Source: Bugula neritina (lineage: Eukaryota > Bryozoa > Gymnolaemata > Cheilostomatida > Bugulidae). Taken from it: DNA of 64,000 bases. The stretch's first letter is position 1. Every line of letters begins with the position of its first letter. A program made the position numbers and the translations under genes. The notes beneath the pieces are model-generated. The model worked only from the letters and a program-made list of their open reading frames with translations, was not told the DNA's origin and searched no databases. Below are positions 19,345 to 33,400 of this stretch, in pieces. The DNA lies in the NCBI GenBank assembly GCA_964035545.1, contig OZ037765.1, positions 21,956,495 to 22,020,494 on the forward strand, read 5' to 3'.

Positions 19345-20247
19345 ACACACACGCACGCACGCACGCACGCACACACGCACGCACGCACTCACACACTCAC
19401 ACACACACTCCTGCATCACTTGAAGATCAATTTACGATTTCTTGTTTATTACATGAAATGATAATATTGTGATTGTCTAATCATAAGTCAAGTAGGACAA
19501 AGACTTTATGTAGTTACAGTAACAGGAAATTGTTGCCATGCCATGCGTTACTTTGAATATAATTACGTACTCCACTAAAATGTTATCTCGAAAGTTAAAA
19601 TTTTGGTTATAGAAAAAGAAAATTGAGTTTATTAACTAAAATGTTTACAATTGATATAAAATTTGATAAGATAAAAGTCTACAACTATTGCAGCCTTTAT
19701 AGCATATTATTATAAATGCAGTTAACTATTCCAGTTAAATTTTGGATTACAGCTTAGTTAAATTATAAATAAAGAAATTAAATAGGAAATAATAACTAGT
19801 GCATTTATATTATTTAATTGGTTTTATGTGCAAGGCCGCTAAGTTAAATTATATTACGATAACAGACAAAAATAGTAGTAACACAAAGCAAAAAATTAAT
19901 ATTTAGTGTTTTTAATATTTTTGGGATAACTTTGTTAGCTGGGAGTGACATCAGAAATAAATAATAATTTCTACATTACAAGCATATTATAATGAAGGCT
20001 CAAAATATTGGAATTCTTATTTGAAATTCAAGAGATATAATACTGCCTGTATGTGTACAGAAATGTATAAATAGAATTTTAAGGAACACAAATGCTTGAA
20101 ATATTAGTGTATAGAATAGCAATGCAGAAAATTTGACAGATCTTGATTTATTTTTTAGTACCGGTATCAAACACTCCATGCGGAATTGGAAAACCCGGAG
20201 ACAAATATAAAGGATTCTACTCAATGGCACAATCATATACCAGCTAG
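15344..20247 (+). CDS. Unrecognised five-exon gene, 242-residue Pro/Tyr/Trp-rich soluble protein
   Basis: Spliced exons: 15344-15504, 16184-16286, 18069-18255, 19015-19203, 20159-20247. All junctions are GT/AG and in frame. The ATG is preceded by an in-frame TAA nine bases upstream (15332-15334). I do not recognise the family. No signal peptide, membrane segment or coiled coil is visible. The N-terminal third is Ser/Arg/His-rich (LTETQWRTRRAKQ, residues about 76-88). The middle is acidic, then comes an ordered-looking block of short aromatic/Gly/Pro motifs: YRYPHPGVP, MGGTWRHTKEAIGYGPGRL, LYDDWTINHEKPWSGKKF, NKWYSSNIPQP and CGIGKPGDKYKGFYSMAQ. Such non-globular proteins with aromatic and proline motifs are common among ciliary or sperm microtubule-associated and inner proteins; that is a guess from style only. 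Being multi-exon with clean splicing, it is unlikely to be a chance ORF. Confidence 0.85.
15505..19014 (+). other. Introns 1-3 of the unrecognised gene
   Basis: Introns of 679, 1782 and 759 bases. AT-rich; an 11-G run at 18287-18297 is the only notable feature. No mobile element recognised. Confidence 0.55.
19220..19411. repeat. (CA)n / (ACGC)n microsatellite, intron 4 of the unrecognised gene
   Basis: About 190 bases of CA dinucleotides with interspersed cacg and cact units. It begins 16 bases downstream of the exon 4 donor (19204). Opposite-strand frames across it read as endless Cys-Val and are not genes. Confidence 0.95.
19412..20158 (+). other. Rest of intron 4 of the unrecognised gene
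   Basis: AT-rich sequence without recognisable features. Confidence 0.5.
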
Positions 20248-20746
20248 AGATGCTTTCGCTAGTCTCCAGAGTTGACTCTGCATACTATAATAATTTTATA
20301 ATTGAGCTTACAACAAATATATAAAAAGCTTCTAAAGTTTAATTTGGTATATTTGAAACTATAAGTGACAGCATAGCAGTAGCTGTTCAAAAAGAACTTT
20401 CCTCAGCAGTTTCCACCACACCTACAGCTTTCATGTTCTTATATAACAAGACTTCAGTGCAAGCAGCTTTATGTTTTGCTTGGTGGAAGTTATGTTAAGC
20501 TCACAGCATATAAAAAAATATTTTCGGACTTAGCCAACACATAACCTTATTTTTGAGATAATACTAATTTCACTATTATTTACAGAACAGTTTTTATTTT
20601 TTTCATCTCTTTTATGAAGTTCTAGTATTTTTCAATACTTTTTCTTTTTATATAAAATATTTACTCATGATAAAAACCAAATGTGTTCATTAAACTAATT
20701 ATTAAATTACTATATAGTTAAAGGGACAGAATACAAAGCATATACA

Positions 20747-20831
<85 letters not shown>

Positions 20832-21483
20832 TAAAATTGCTCCAGCAATATTTCGTTGCAGGAACATAATTATAGTTACCTATCAGTTATACAATTTATA
20901 TACTGCATACAGTTCAAACAGGTTATGTGTCGGTAAGTGCAATGATTTAACTTTTAAGCATAGTTTTATGAAAAATTAGCATAGCCTTGCTATCACATAT
21001 GAATTTTCATTGAACTATAACTATAGTTTCAGTTCAGTGGGAATTTTCAACTCGGCCGGCAGTTGGGGGCTTGGGCCCCCTCTCAACATACATATCAAGA
21101 GAAAATAAATCCAAAATATTATTTGATATTCAACTACTAAGTATTATTATTGAAAAACTATATAGATTGTAGATTATGCAATAGTTAATTGCAATTCATA
21201 GTTACTATTTTTTAAGATAATAAAATAGTTTTAAAAAAATCTTAATAAATAAATTCTGTTGTACAAGACAACTTTACACAACTGCGAAACAGCGTTTTCT
21301 ACTTCTAATCAGGTCAAGGTAATAGATAAAACAAAATTACCAAGTATAATTCATTGATTTTGAATCATATTTTCTTATAAAATTTAATCATCATTATTGT
21401 TTATAATTTATTAGAGTTCCATTAGTTTCTTTACACATTTCTATTAATCGAAACCTACATAGTTTTTGAGATTGCTATCAAAT
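20248..21483. other. Intergenic region before NOMO
   Basis: Holds the 3' end of the unrecognised gene (no AATAAA close by; attaaa at 20689-20694), an (AT)n tract, and the presumed NOMO promoter and 5' UTR. An in-frame TAG at 21460-21462 closes the NOMO frame upstream. Confidence 0.5.
20749..20829. repeat. (AT)n microsatellite, intergenic
   Basis: About 40 uninterrupted AT dinucleotides between the third gene and NOMO. Confidence 0.95.
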
Positions 21484-24400
21484 ATGTGGGGTTTTAAAAG
21501 CTTATGTGCATCACTAGTATTAAGCGCAATAGTTTTCTTTGCTGCCATGCCCATCAATTCAGTGAAGGTGCTTTCTCAAGATGTAATTGGTTGTGGCGGA
21601 TTCATTAAAGCAGATGTACCTTTGGATCTTACACAAATAAAGGTTAGTTAGATTGCTCAGGTAAAATCTTGACATTAACTGGCGAAATTATTGCAAAGAC
21701 TGTAAGAGTAAGTACTCTAACTATTGCTATTAGTATTAGTATTACTATTACTATTACTATTAGTATTAGTATTACTATTAGACATTAGTATTAGTATTAC
21801 TATTAGTATTACTATTGGCAATGCTATTAGACATTAGTATTACTCAGTAATACTATTTGCATTATTAAATTTAAATTAAATTTGAATTTAATAGTAATAC
21901 TAATAGTCTATTAGCATTACATTTTGATTTAGTTTTACTATTAGTATAATTACAATTTGAATTTTGAACTTTCAAACTCGTAATGAGAGTAGATTTTGAA
22001 GCTTTCAAGTGGTTTGAGTTATTGCCCGGGTTAATCTTACTGTTGTGGGTAGCACATGCAAGTTTGGCAGTTACTTTTTAGATTTTACTCCTACTAGTAC
22101 TAGTGCTACTACTAACCTGTAGGTAGGCATAGTGTGTGTGTTAGTTATATATTTTTTATGTTGTTACATAATTTTAATTTAAATTGCAGCCTCAGGTATA
22201 AGTCACAGATAGAGTTACTTTAACTTTGTTAATATTTGCTCAATTATAGTCATAGACTACTTTTATGTAAAATGTTAAAATTTGTTCTCATCTAATTAAA
22301 ATCAAGCTATTATATTGTTAACACAAATCAAATAATTTACGGCTTATAATAAGTAATAAATGTATAGAAAAAAATATGCGGAATATTTATTTCAATTTAG
22401 GTGCAGTTAATATTTCAGAAATAACAAGTAAGCTTCGTTTTTACTTTCCAAGAACTTCAGGTGTAAATAGGTAAGCAGTGCAGATGATGCAATCATTGGG
22501 AGTCACCAGCCTCAGAAAACTCAAATCCCTATACAATTATTGTTTACATAAAGTTTGGTTCTCAAAGAGTTGTGTGAAATCAAAAATAAAAAGTTCTAGT
22601 ACAGTGCTAAATATTCTACTGACAAAATGTAATTTAGAGCTTAAACTAAAATTTAATGCAACTAGACAATGATGCCCTTTAAAAATTATATACTCCTGTT
22701 TTATGTGCTGAATTTATTTATAACAATCAGATTGGCAATGTTCAAATTTGAAAACAATATATTTTAAATGAAAAGTTTATTTGAAAAAACAGCATAGGAT
22801 ATATCACACGGTGGACATTGTACTATTTAAGTAAATTATATTTAGGTAAATCATTTAGACATGATCAAAGTATACAAATTTCATAGTCAAAAAGACTTCT
22901 GAAATACTTTCAGAAAAAGCCAAGTTGATAATATTCAATAAACTAAGCTGTAAGGCAATATCATATTTAGTGCTCTGTGCTCCATTTGTGGGTTAAAACA
23001 GATTAGCCTGTGGTCTCTTGACTACCAAAGTAACAATATCGATTGGTGATTCCTACGTAACTTAAAACATGTGTAGTTATTTTATAGTTATGTTTACATC
23101 TTAATTAACTTAGGATTCTTAATTAAAGCACCTGTCCAGCCTGTTATCTGGTGTCACTAGCTCTCTGCTATTGTTGTACTTACAGGCAGCAAGTTTTGTT
23201 ATATTGAATATTTTTTTAAAAATACTCGATTTAAATAATTAATTAGTCAATCTTTGAACATTGCCAGTCTGCGATTGTTCAGTTGGTTGTTCCAACTACA
23301 TTTAGTACACAAAATATGCTATTTTCAATGTCTGCCTGGTCATTACTTTATCTAGCTTATAAATTAATATTTACATAAAAGTTTGTTAAAGTCCAAATCT
23401 TAATATGATGTTTTACTAATGACTAATTTTACTGATTTCTAATTTCTCTAATGGTGTTGTCATTTTGATATTATGCTCTCATTATATAATATTTTTTATA
23501 TATTTTATTGTTTTCATTTTTAGTGTTCAACTACTGCTATGCATTAACAATTTTCTAAAGAGTTTTTGAATTAAATCAACTTTCGTGAGTGATTCATTTA
23601 TTCATGCAATAATTTTTTAACATTTTGGACATAAGTTTTATAAGGCCTTCCATTAGGTCTCATACTACATAGCAAGTTCAATATCTCTACTAATATTGTA
23701 AGTGTGCACAATTTTGTGCAACATGACCTTTTTGAAATAAACCTAATACTAATCAACCGACTGGACTCTGGAGTCGTGTTTCTAATTTAGTTTGTGTTAA
23801 AGTAGCTTTCTTTATTTAGTCTTTCAGATAATGTTTAGTATGTGTTTGCTTGTATTTTACCACTATCTTGTTGTTTGCTGACGCAGGTGAAACTGCTGAC
23901 TAGTTATGGATCCGTGAAGTACACCAGTGAGCCAGCACCCAATGGCTATTACATGATTCCTGTTTATGAAAAGGGGGAATATAAGATACAAATACAACCA
24001 AAGTCTGGTTGGAATTTCCGTATGTTATCCAATTAATTTCACAATCGCATTCATTATGAATTATTTATTGTAAACTTGTGTTGACTGTTGAACAGATCTA
24101 TATTTGAAAGAAACTCAATTTTTTATTGATAATTTTTTAGAACCAAGTAATCCGGTTGACCTGGATTTAGAGGCCTGTGAAAGAAATGAAGATATAAACT
24201 TTATATTTGTTGGATTTCAAATATCTGGGCAGGTAAAACATTTCTAACTACATGATGTTTGTGTAAATAGTGTATGTGTCTCAAAACTCTGATGATTGGT
24301 TGGTGTATTACAATGTAGGTGGTGAGTGCAGGCACTGAACAAGGTCCTTCCGGTATTACTGTTGCTTTAACTTCCAATAATGAAGAATTGCAAACAACTG

Positions 24401-27400
24401 AAACAGTGGAGGGGAAGTAAGGAACACGTGCATTTCTTACATATATTTTTTTTCTTATTCTTTGTGAAGCTGTATGACATCTGCTTTAAAAATATGTCTA
24501 GTGGACATCACTGGAGCTGTATTATGTTTTTGTTTATTTGCAGGTACTCTTTCAGCAATGTACTAGCTGGCCACTACTTAGTAAGGGCTCAGCATCCTGA
24601 TTACTTGTTCTCAAAGGTAAGTCTTGGCAACTTTGTTCTCTTTTAGAAATGTGAGTCACTTTACAAACTCATGTACATTTTATGTCATCATACAAAACTT
24701 TGTTTTGTTTTATTTTATAATTATGTTTTCAAATCTACTCCTTTGGTAAAAAATGGATGTACATGTCAGCTAAAGAATAGTTTTGAAATCTTTATATTAT
24801 GTTGAATTCGAGGGTTTAATCTGAAGTTTCAAATAGTTTAAAAATATTTTCAATTTCAAAATTACTCTTTTAGCTAATTTTTTTTAGAGGTTGTCTGCAC
24901 TTGAAAAGAGTGAGTAAGTTACATTGTATAGTACAAAGCTCTGACTAATCAGAGTAGTGTATATCTCTCTCACTAATCTGGTGTGACTTGATTTGTAGAC
25001 AGAAGTAGAAGTAGATGTTAAAGATAATGTGGTGCATGTGAGAGATTCTCCTACCATCCATGGCTACTCTTTATCTGGCAGCATCTTGAATGAGGGACAG
25101 CCGGCCAAAGGCATCTCATTCATCATAAAGTCTGACAGCAATCAGGTATAAGTGATGTAAAGTCTGGTTTCTCTCTATGAGTCTATCATAAATATAGGAT
25201 TGTTTTTTACACTTGTCCGTATAACTACTAGGTTGTTATAATATTTTGTATGAGATTATGCAAAATATTTAAGTTGTTTAGATTTATCTAGAACCTTTAG
25301 CCTAAACAGCCAATACATCACAACTCTGAACTAGAAATAATTCTTCCTGGGAAACATTTGGTGAAGTTTGTTTGAAATTTTTCTGTCTCTTTAATTTAAT
25401 CTTGTACAATCAGCAGTATGTTCACACTAATCTTTCTTGCCAACTCACCATTTTTAGGATTTATCTACCCCTTTTTGTAAGTAAATAAACCTCAATATTT
25501 AACAAAATGAAAGTTGTCTTTCCTACTACCGTATTGTATTTTATCTTGTTAGAAGGTAGACATCAGAGGATGCACTGCTGGTAGTCCTCCTAACTATGAC
25601 AAACCAGGAGCTTTGTGTTACGTCCCATCTGATGAATCTGGCTCATTCAAGTTCCAATCTATACCAGTTGGGAAATACATCATTGTAAGCATCTGCTTCA
25701 AACTGTTTTAAAAACATTGTGTCTTATAACATTTACTTTCTAGCTTATCTTTAACATACATCACACAGCTGTAAAGTAAGTTATATTATATTAATTAAGC
25801 CCATCTACCTAAACCGTAACCTTATGTATTATGTTTTTTGGTTATCTATGTACAGTGCTAGTTCCACATGTATGCACTGAGTGATAAGTAAGTGTGACCT
25901 TGATTCTATTGCCCAGGTTCCATTTCATCGAGGAGAAAAGACTGTATTTGACGTCACCCCTAGTCAGCTCACAGTTGAGATTCAGCATGCTAATCAGAAT
26001 ATAGAGGTTGGCTACTATCAGCTCTAGTTACATTGACGTCTTCACTAATATTTGTTTGCACTAATGCGATTCTTGTCATAGTATAAGGTGTCCTGCTTTA
26101 TAAATTTGTATTTCTTATTTTACAGCAACCATTTGCAGTCTCTGGGTTTGGAGTTCACGGAGAAGTGAGATATAGCACTAAGGTAAGATATGGTGCTGGG
26201 TTCAGATATATAATCAATATGAGATATAAATCTAGGTATATCACTAATGTAAGTTGTAGAAATAGTAAGTATGTGTTGAATACTGCTTCACTACTTAGAA
26301 TATAAATCAGTTTCTTCGTGTAGGGGAAAGGTATCAATGGTGCCGTGGTCAGTGTAAATGGAAAAGAAGTTGCTAAAACTAATAGCCATGGATCCTATGC
26401 TATTGATGCTATGAAGTCGGGCACATACACCCTGAATGTGAAAGCCCCCTCGGTTTACTTTGAAGATGTGAAAGTTAAGATAGTGCCCAGTGAGCCTCAC
26501 CTGCCTCTTATAATTCCTAGCAGGTATGAATCTGTTTTATTTTAGCCTCTGTTTCTACATATCAATTTACTACTTCGTAGGGACGAGAACTAAAATTAAA
26601 TAGTAGTGCTCTAAGTGACTGGCTCTAGTTTGAGTTGAAGATTAGCTGTGTAGCAAAAAATATTTATTTCAAAATATTTATGTTTATTTTTCGTGAAGAA
26701 TTTCGTTAAGGTTTTCTGCCAGTAATGCTTTTTGCACCATTAAAAAGCTTGAGATTGACTGAATTCACATAGCATGAAGAATGAATTCCTTGTTATATAA
26801 GGGAATTATGTAAGGTTAGATGATGCCTTTTTTCGAGCATTTTTGCTTTCATATATTTTAGAAAATATTTTGCAGTGTACAAAGCATGTGGTTGAAATCA
26901 GTTGTCATACAGTGTAAAAAGTGCTGGCAGAAGATCTTTCTTTAAGCTTGAAATTCGTTCATATAGTATATCCTTAAGTGTAATTATTTAGTTTTATAGT
27001 TTGTAAATATTCAACTCTGTTGCTCATGTAACTCTTGTACAAATACAGTGCTGTGAAAAAGTTTAAGGACGCTTGCAGAAATTTCTATGTATTTCTATGT
27101 ATTGTTTAATAGGCATTTTTTGGAAGTTCTTAGTATTTTCTTGCAAGTTCTATATATCAAAATGACCCTTAGAATGTACACTACAATTTCCACCATATAA
27201 ATTCCTACTGCTGTGATGTTTTCTACCTATTTTCAGGCTAACTATACAAGCAGCTAGGAAAGCGCAACTCCTGTGTTTTTATGTTTCCAAAGTTTATCGT
27301 TTCTGATAATCACAAAAGGCTAAACAGTGAAATTTGACTTTGTACATGGCATCATGATACCATAAAGTATGACTTTCTTCCATAATTTGAAATCTGTCAT

Positions 27401-30400
27401 TTAGTTGTAAGCTTTTACATCGTGTCCACTTAGGTGCTGTGCATAGACAAAATGAGAGCTGTAAATCTTACTTCAAAAGCAAGGTTTGTAATAATTTTTT
27501 TGCATAACGAAGGTTATTCAATTAGGAAAATATCTGAAAAGGTTGGCAAAGCAAAGACAATTGTTTATCAAATTATCAAGAAGTTCATGGAGACTGGCAG
27601 TGTAGCAGATCGACCTGAAAGTGGGCGACCAAGAATAAGCACACTCGGAGATGACAAGGTTTTCATTAGGATCAGCAAGAAAGATTGCCATAAAACAAGT
27701 CCTGAGTTGGCAAAGAATGATCAGAATCAACAGGAACAACAGCTTCGACATCCCTGATAAGGCGAAGACTGCTAAGCCATGGTCTATGTGTCTGCAAAGC
27801 AAAAAGGAAGCCTCTACTAACCGAGAAGTAGCGAAAAAACCGGCTACGGTGGGCCAAGGAGCATGGTAGTTAGACAGTGAATGATTAGAAAAAAGTAATT
27901 ATTTCAGATAAATCTACATTTAATGTGAATAATCATGCTGGAAACTGTTTTGTTAGAAGATACTAGTATGAGGAATATAACCCCTAATGTATTCTTACAA
28001 CAATTATAAGCACCCTATCGGTGTTATGTTCTGGGGTTGTATAACATCAAAAGGTGCAGGTCGATCGACTCAGTAATTGCTCTAAAATGATGTTAATGCC
28101 CAAAAATATATAAAGAATCTCAATGCTAAACTTCTTCCAATCATAAAAAAAACTTCTTTTTAAATGAAATTAACATATTTGAAGATGACAATGCACCATG
28201 CTATTGGGCAAAAACTGTTAAAAAGTGGATGAAAAAGCAGAGGGTCTCAACGCTTAACTGGCCAGCCCAAAGCCGGGACTTGAACCCAATAAGAAATTCA
28301 TGGTCAAGAATGGCTAAAATAGTCTCTTCACAAAAGCCAACAACTAAGGTGACACTCATAGAGCCTGTAATTCATGCATAGCATCATGTTGTGACTGAAA
28401 ACGAGTTGGAGAAGCTGTACGAGCCGATGCCTTGTCGCTGCCGACTAGTGATTGAGAATAAAGGCTGGCCAACAAAACACTAATACTAAAATTTAAAGCA
28501 CTGTGTGTTGCAATGCTGCTATAATGTGTAGAACAAATCACATACAATATTTTTCTATGTTTCAAGTAAAATATTCTGATATCCTACAGTACACACAAAT
28601 TGTGAGAACATCGAATAATTCCCATATATGCATAGTATCTCAATATTTCACCCAAATTTTGAAAGGAAGTGAAAAGAGACACTAATAATTTATATAAATG
28701 AGATGAGGAGATCCTAAGGATCATTTTGATAGGTATCATGCCTGTGGAAATGCTTTTGTTATGTCTTAAAATTAGCTTTGAACATTGCTATTATGGAAAA
28801 CAATGAGGCGTCCTTAAACTTTTTCACAGCACTGTATGTCTGCTACACTATTGCAGCAGCAGTGCAAGTCTTCTTGTTTTTCTAAAGTTATTAAAATACA
28901 ATTAGCTATCGAATTCGAAGTTATCTTCCCTTTTATTCAGACCAATTTGAGCAAGCAACTTTAATATCAGGCTATGTACATTGATGAACAATGTTTTACT
29001 GCAGATTCGATGTTTGTGGAAAGATTTCTCTGGAAACTAAAAGAACCGACATATTAGTTTCTATAAGTGAAGCAGAGACTTCTAAAGTAGTACAGCAAGT
29101 CAGTGTCAACCAGGATGGTATATTCTGTGTTGAAGTCAAGCCTGGTACCTACAACATCATGGTAGTGAAACGTTATCAAGTATTATACTAGTTTCCCTAA
29201 TAGTGTGTCTATTTTATCAAGAGGTAGTTAGCTGTTATGTAGGCTAATTCACGTCATTCTCTTCATATTGTAAAGGGGGGGGGGGATGTACTTTTTTCTA
29301 GTTATGCTCAAATTCTTGTGTTGAGTATTGCCAGACAACCCACTTTACACTTATTTGAGCTCAAAACTTACAGTTTACTAGACATACACGTATGTTTGCG
29401 TAACATTTGCTCGAGAAAAAAGTCTCGCCATGCTCTTAGACAACGTCACCGCACACACGTAGACACTGCTATGACTACTATATTGAAATATTTATCATAT
29501 AACAGCTATTACCAGTTAATTTGAAGCCTTATCAATTAATTGCTAAATGATTTGGTTATCCTCTACCTAATGATTATGCAAATTATGTCTTTTTTATTCT
29601 CAAGTAGTAATTGCGAAATATACAGCAAATAACTTTTCTATTATTTAGCTATATCTGAAAGATATTTACTGGCATGCAGCAATTCTTTTCAATATTATCT
29701 AAGATTTTTTTGCAGCCTGTCATGGAAAAGCTCTCTCCACCGTTAACCTTGACACCAGCTTCTGTGAAGGTCACAGTTGCCGATAGTCCCATTACCACTG
29801 ATTTAGTCAGGTTTTCCCAGTTTAAAGCCACTGTGTCAGGGGAGGTAAAATGCCTCTCTGTGTGTGGAGAATTGGAACTCATACTAAGAAGTCAGGCTGA
29901 CAGCAGTATTGTTAGCAAACAGAAGGTGAGTATTATCGCTGACCCTATATTTGTGCATGCTCAGGCTCGCCAGGTCTTGCATACAGACTGATACTGAGGC
30001 TTGGTATAAGGTGTATAGCGTGGGTGCGAATGAATATTCAACGAGTGAAACGTGTCCAAAAAACATTCTTCTGTATAAAGTTGACAAAAAATACAAGGAA
30101 GCTATTCTTGGATGGTTACCATCAATAGCACTCAACTTTTCAGCTATGCAGCTTTCACTGCAAACACTCAACATTTTATATAACATAAAAAAAACAAGTT
30201 TTCTACAATATTTTATCAGGTTGATGTTTTGTTTACTTGGGAACTTATCAAAAGTCCTACACTTTAAAATATTTAAAGCCAACTTGCTTTTTCTGCATTA
30301 AAAAGGGTTGAGATTCATTTCATTAATGTTGCTATCAACATGGCCGAGTTACTATCAACATGGTCGAGTTACCATCAACATGGCTGCGTTACCATCAAAA

Positions 30401-33400
30401 TGGCCGAGTTACCATCAACATGGCTGAGTTACCATCAACATGGCCGAGTTACTATCAACATGGTTGAGTTACTATTAACATGGCCGAGTTACCATCAATA
30501 TGGCTGCGTTACCATCAAAATGGCTGCGTTACCATCAACATGGCCGAGTTACCATAGATGTAACTGATACCAGGTGCTGACCGTGTGTTGATATTTAATC
30601 TCTCGAGGATGCTCCTGCTAAGTTTTATAAATGTTCATTTGATGAGATGTTTTGTGTAGGATTTGAAGAGAGCTTGGCTCTTCTCTTCTCTTCTCTTGTA
30701 TAGTATTCATTTTTATGCTAACTAAGCCAAGGTTGTCTATCACAATAACTTCAAAGCTTATCCATGCCTTGGCACTTACTGAATGTGGCTTGGCCCAGAT
30801 ACCTACTCCATTTATTTTGGTACCTGAATCACTCAGATAGCGATTCTCTCGAACTACAAGACATGAATTATGGGCAGGTTTTGTAGCTGTATATTCAGAT
30901 CATCCAGCTGTATTGTTGATAATGAAACTAGTGGTAGTATTTGTATAATACGAATAGAACATCAAGTATATGATTCAGCGCATAAATCAACTCAACACAG
31001 TAAGCCGTGTTACCTACACAAAACTTATTGTTTTCAACTACTGGCAACTGTATTAATTGCTTGCTTGAAAATTTGCATTTCTGGTTCAAGTGTTGCATCT
31101 CATCATGAAATTAATTCTCTACTTGGAAGCTGATCAGATAGAAGTGGGTGAGTGATGACTCTGCAGAAACTCATTTACCTCTCCAGGCAACTCGAGTGAG
31201 ATACATCCTAAGTGTATATTGCTGCGAGTTTATTAAGTGGCATTCCTCTCCTTAACACTTCACGTGATAACAATGCACCTCGTTATTACTCTTGTCATAA
31301 TCGTAACCTATCACCAATTTCTACCATTTCAACGAAAAGTTGAGATTAATTTTTAACTGGTTGAACTTTTGCGGTCTGTCATTCAATGCTAATTAAATCT
31401 GTAATGATGAATTAATTAAATTAACTTCAGACTATTTTATCATCTAAATTGGTCTGTACCTCTCCGTGAATGCACCCCTACTTGCTTCTACGGACCAGTG
31501 AAATGAATCACTAGTCTAATTATTATATCGTTATTATTATTTACATTATGAAAAGTAATGACTTTTGGGTAAAATTGATTTACTATCCTAATTAACTGCA
31601 TCAATTACTGCTAATGAATGGTAAATTATAGCCAAGATGAATATGCTGATTGCCTATTTGTTGCATCTTATATGTATAACGGGAATCCTGGACAGCATTC
31701 CTGCTGGCTTATTACCATTCACTCACCTAGTTAAAACTCTATATTAAAATCTAAACCCCAAACTTTCTCAATTGCTATAATGAAACTGTTATTCTTGTTG
31801 CAGGTTTCCTCCTCACTTCGTTCTGCTGCATTCGTATTTGAAGGAATCGTTCCTGGAGAGTATAGGATATCGGTGGGAAAACTGTCATGGTGCTGGGAAG
31901 ACAACTCTAAATCAGTGGTTGTCACTGATTCAGATGTTAGTCATGATGTTTTGCAGCAGAAAGGATATAGAGCATCAGTGGAGTCATCAAACACAATGAC
32001 TATGGTAAGTGGGAGTGTACGCTTGTCCCACCACAGTACTAAGACAATTCACTCACTCTTCAGTGCCTGTCAATTTCTTAGCAGTTTGCCATTTCTTAGA
32101 TTTGTCATACTTATGACACAAGTTGGCTGGAATACAATGCTGATGACATCATTTTAAGTTTGAGATCTGATCAATCATTGCTGTGTGGACAAGTAGCTGT
32201 ACAACTGCCAGCGTAGCTATTTATCCCTTCTCTGCTTATCTTCCTTATTCAAACTTTCCTTTCCTTCTACCAACCGTGTACATAGTTTTTGTTTTACACT
32301 AAAATGTGTCTGTGCCATGAGCTAAAGTTGATTATAATTGGAGTTAGGTTTGCCTGTTTGAGATTGTCACAATTTGCGGTTTAAAACTCTTGATTTGCTG
32401 GATAAACTCGGTACCAGCTTGTGATTTAGCCTCTTTTCTGGGTACCTTTTGTCGGATTTCTCAATTGTAGTCAATTATTTTGAAAACCCGTTGTATCATC
32501 AAATTAGCGATTAAAATCCAAATAGTTTAATAATTGGTTGGGCGTTTTCAGCATAATTATGTCTAAACGCACTGTCGACTATTACCAATGCCATGAAATT
32601 AATGTCATTTTATTTATAATATGTAAATTTGATGGATTTGCATCTGACTAAGATTGATGTTGTTTACCTGCCAACGAGAATCCAAATTCTCTAAATCGGG
32701 TGGTGTCAATCACTAAACTGCAGAGTCACCATGTTGAAAATCTACCATTCTATTATTCACTCAAAAACCAACGCTAATAATGGTCATCTCTAAATGGCCA
32801 TCATTGCGGGCACCGCATAAATGAGTAAAACGGATTTGACGAAGCAGTATGCAAATAGAAATATGGCGACCATAGATAATCAAATAGTGTTTCGTTCAAA
32901 AAAAGGTTTAGTTTTATGAGCAGGTTTTAGCTGCTTTTTTCATAAGTTTATTAATTTGGTGTCATCACCTAACAAGTTAGTAGAAACAGTTCTAGGTGCT
33001 ACAGTTATTGTGAGATTACCCAGTTCAGTATTTGGCAAGAGGGGCTGATCTCTCAGCTACTGCCTTCAGACTAGGAGCTTTTTTTGAATAATGTTTCTTC
33101 AACGTTTCTGCATAATGATATTCAGTTGAACCATTAATTTCCAAGTTTGATGGCAAAGCCATTTAACTTGGTTTTCGTTGACACGTGTAACTCACAATAT
33201 GTGCCAATAATAAATAATAAAAATTCATCATAACAACTGTATAAATATTTTAGTTCACGGCAATACATCAATCTACTGTTCAACACTTCAAGTAGAAGCC
33301 TGCAAACTAAATGCTCGTTGGTAGTTTACCATATTACTATGTTTGATGGTTGACCGAAGCCCATACATTTTTTGTCATGATGAAATCTAACTAGTTATTG

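Noticed and set aside
19049-19396. Minus-strand frames reading as long Cys-Val or Cys-Ala proteins
   Set aside because: They are translations of the CA/ACGC microsatellite plus the antisense of exon 4 of the unrecognised gene.
27434-28685. Possible functional transposase gene
   Set aside because: Only the DNA-binding third is open; the core is broken by several stops and frameshifts and lacks a catalytic acid.
30340-30567. 75-codon frame or possible CRISPR-like array
   Set aside because: The repeats are contiguous 20-bp units without spacers in a eukaryotic intron. The frame is open because three units equal 60 bases.
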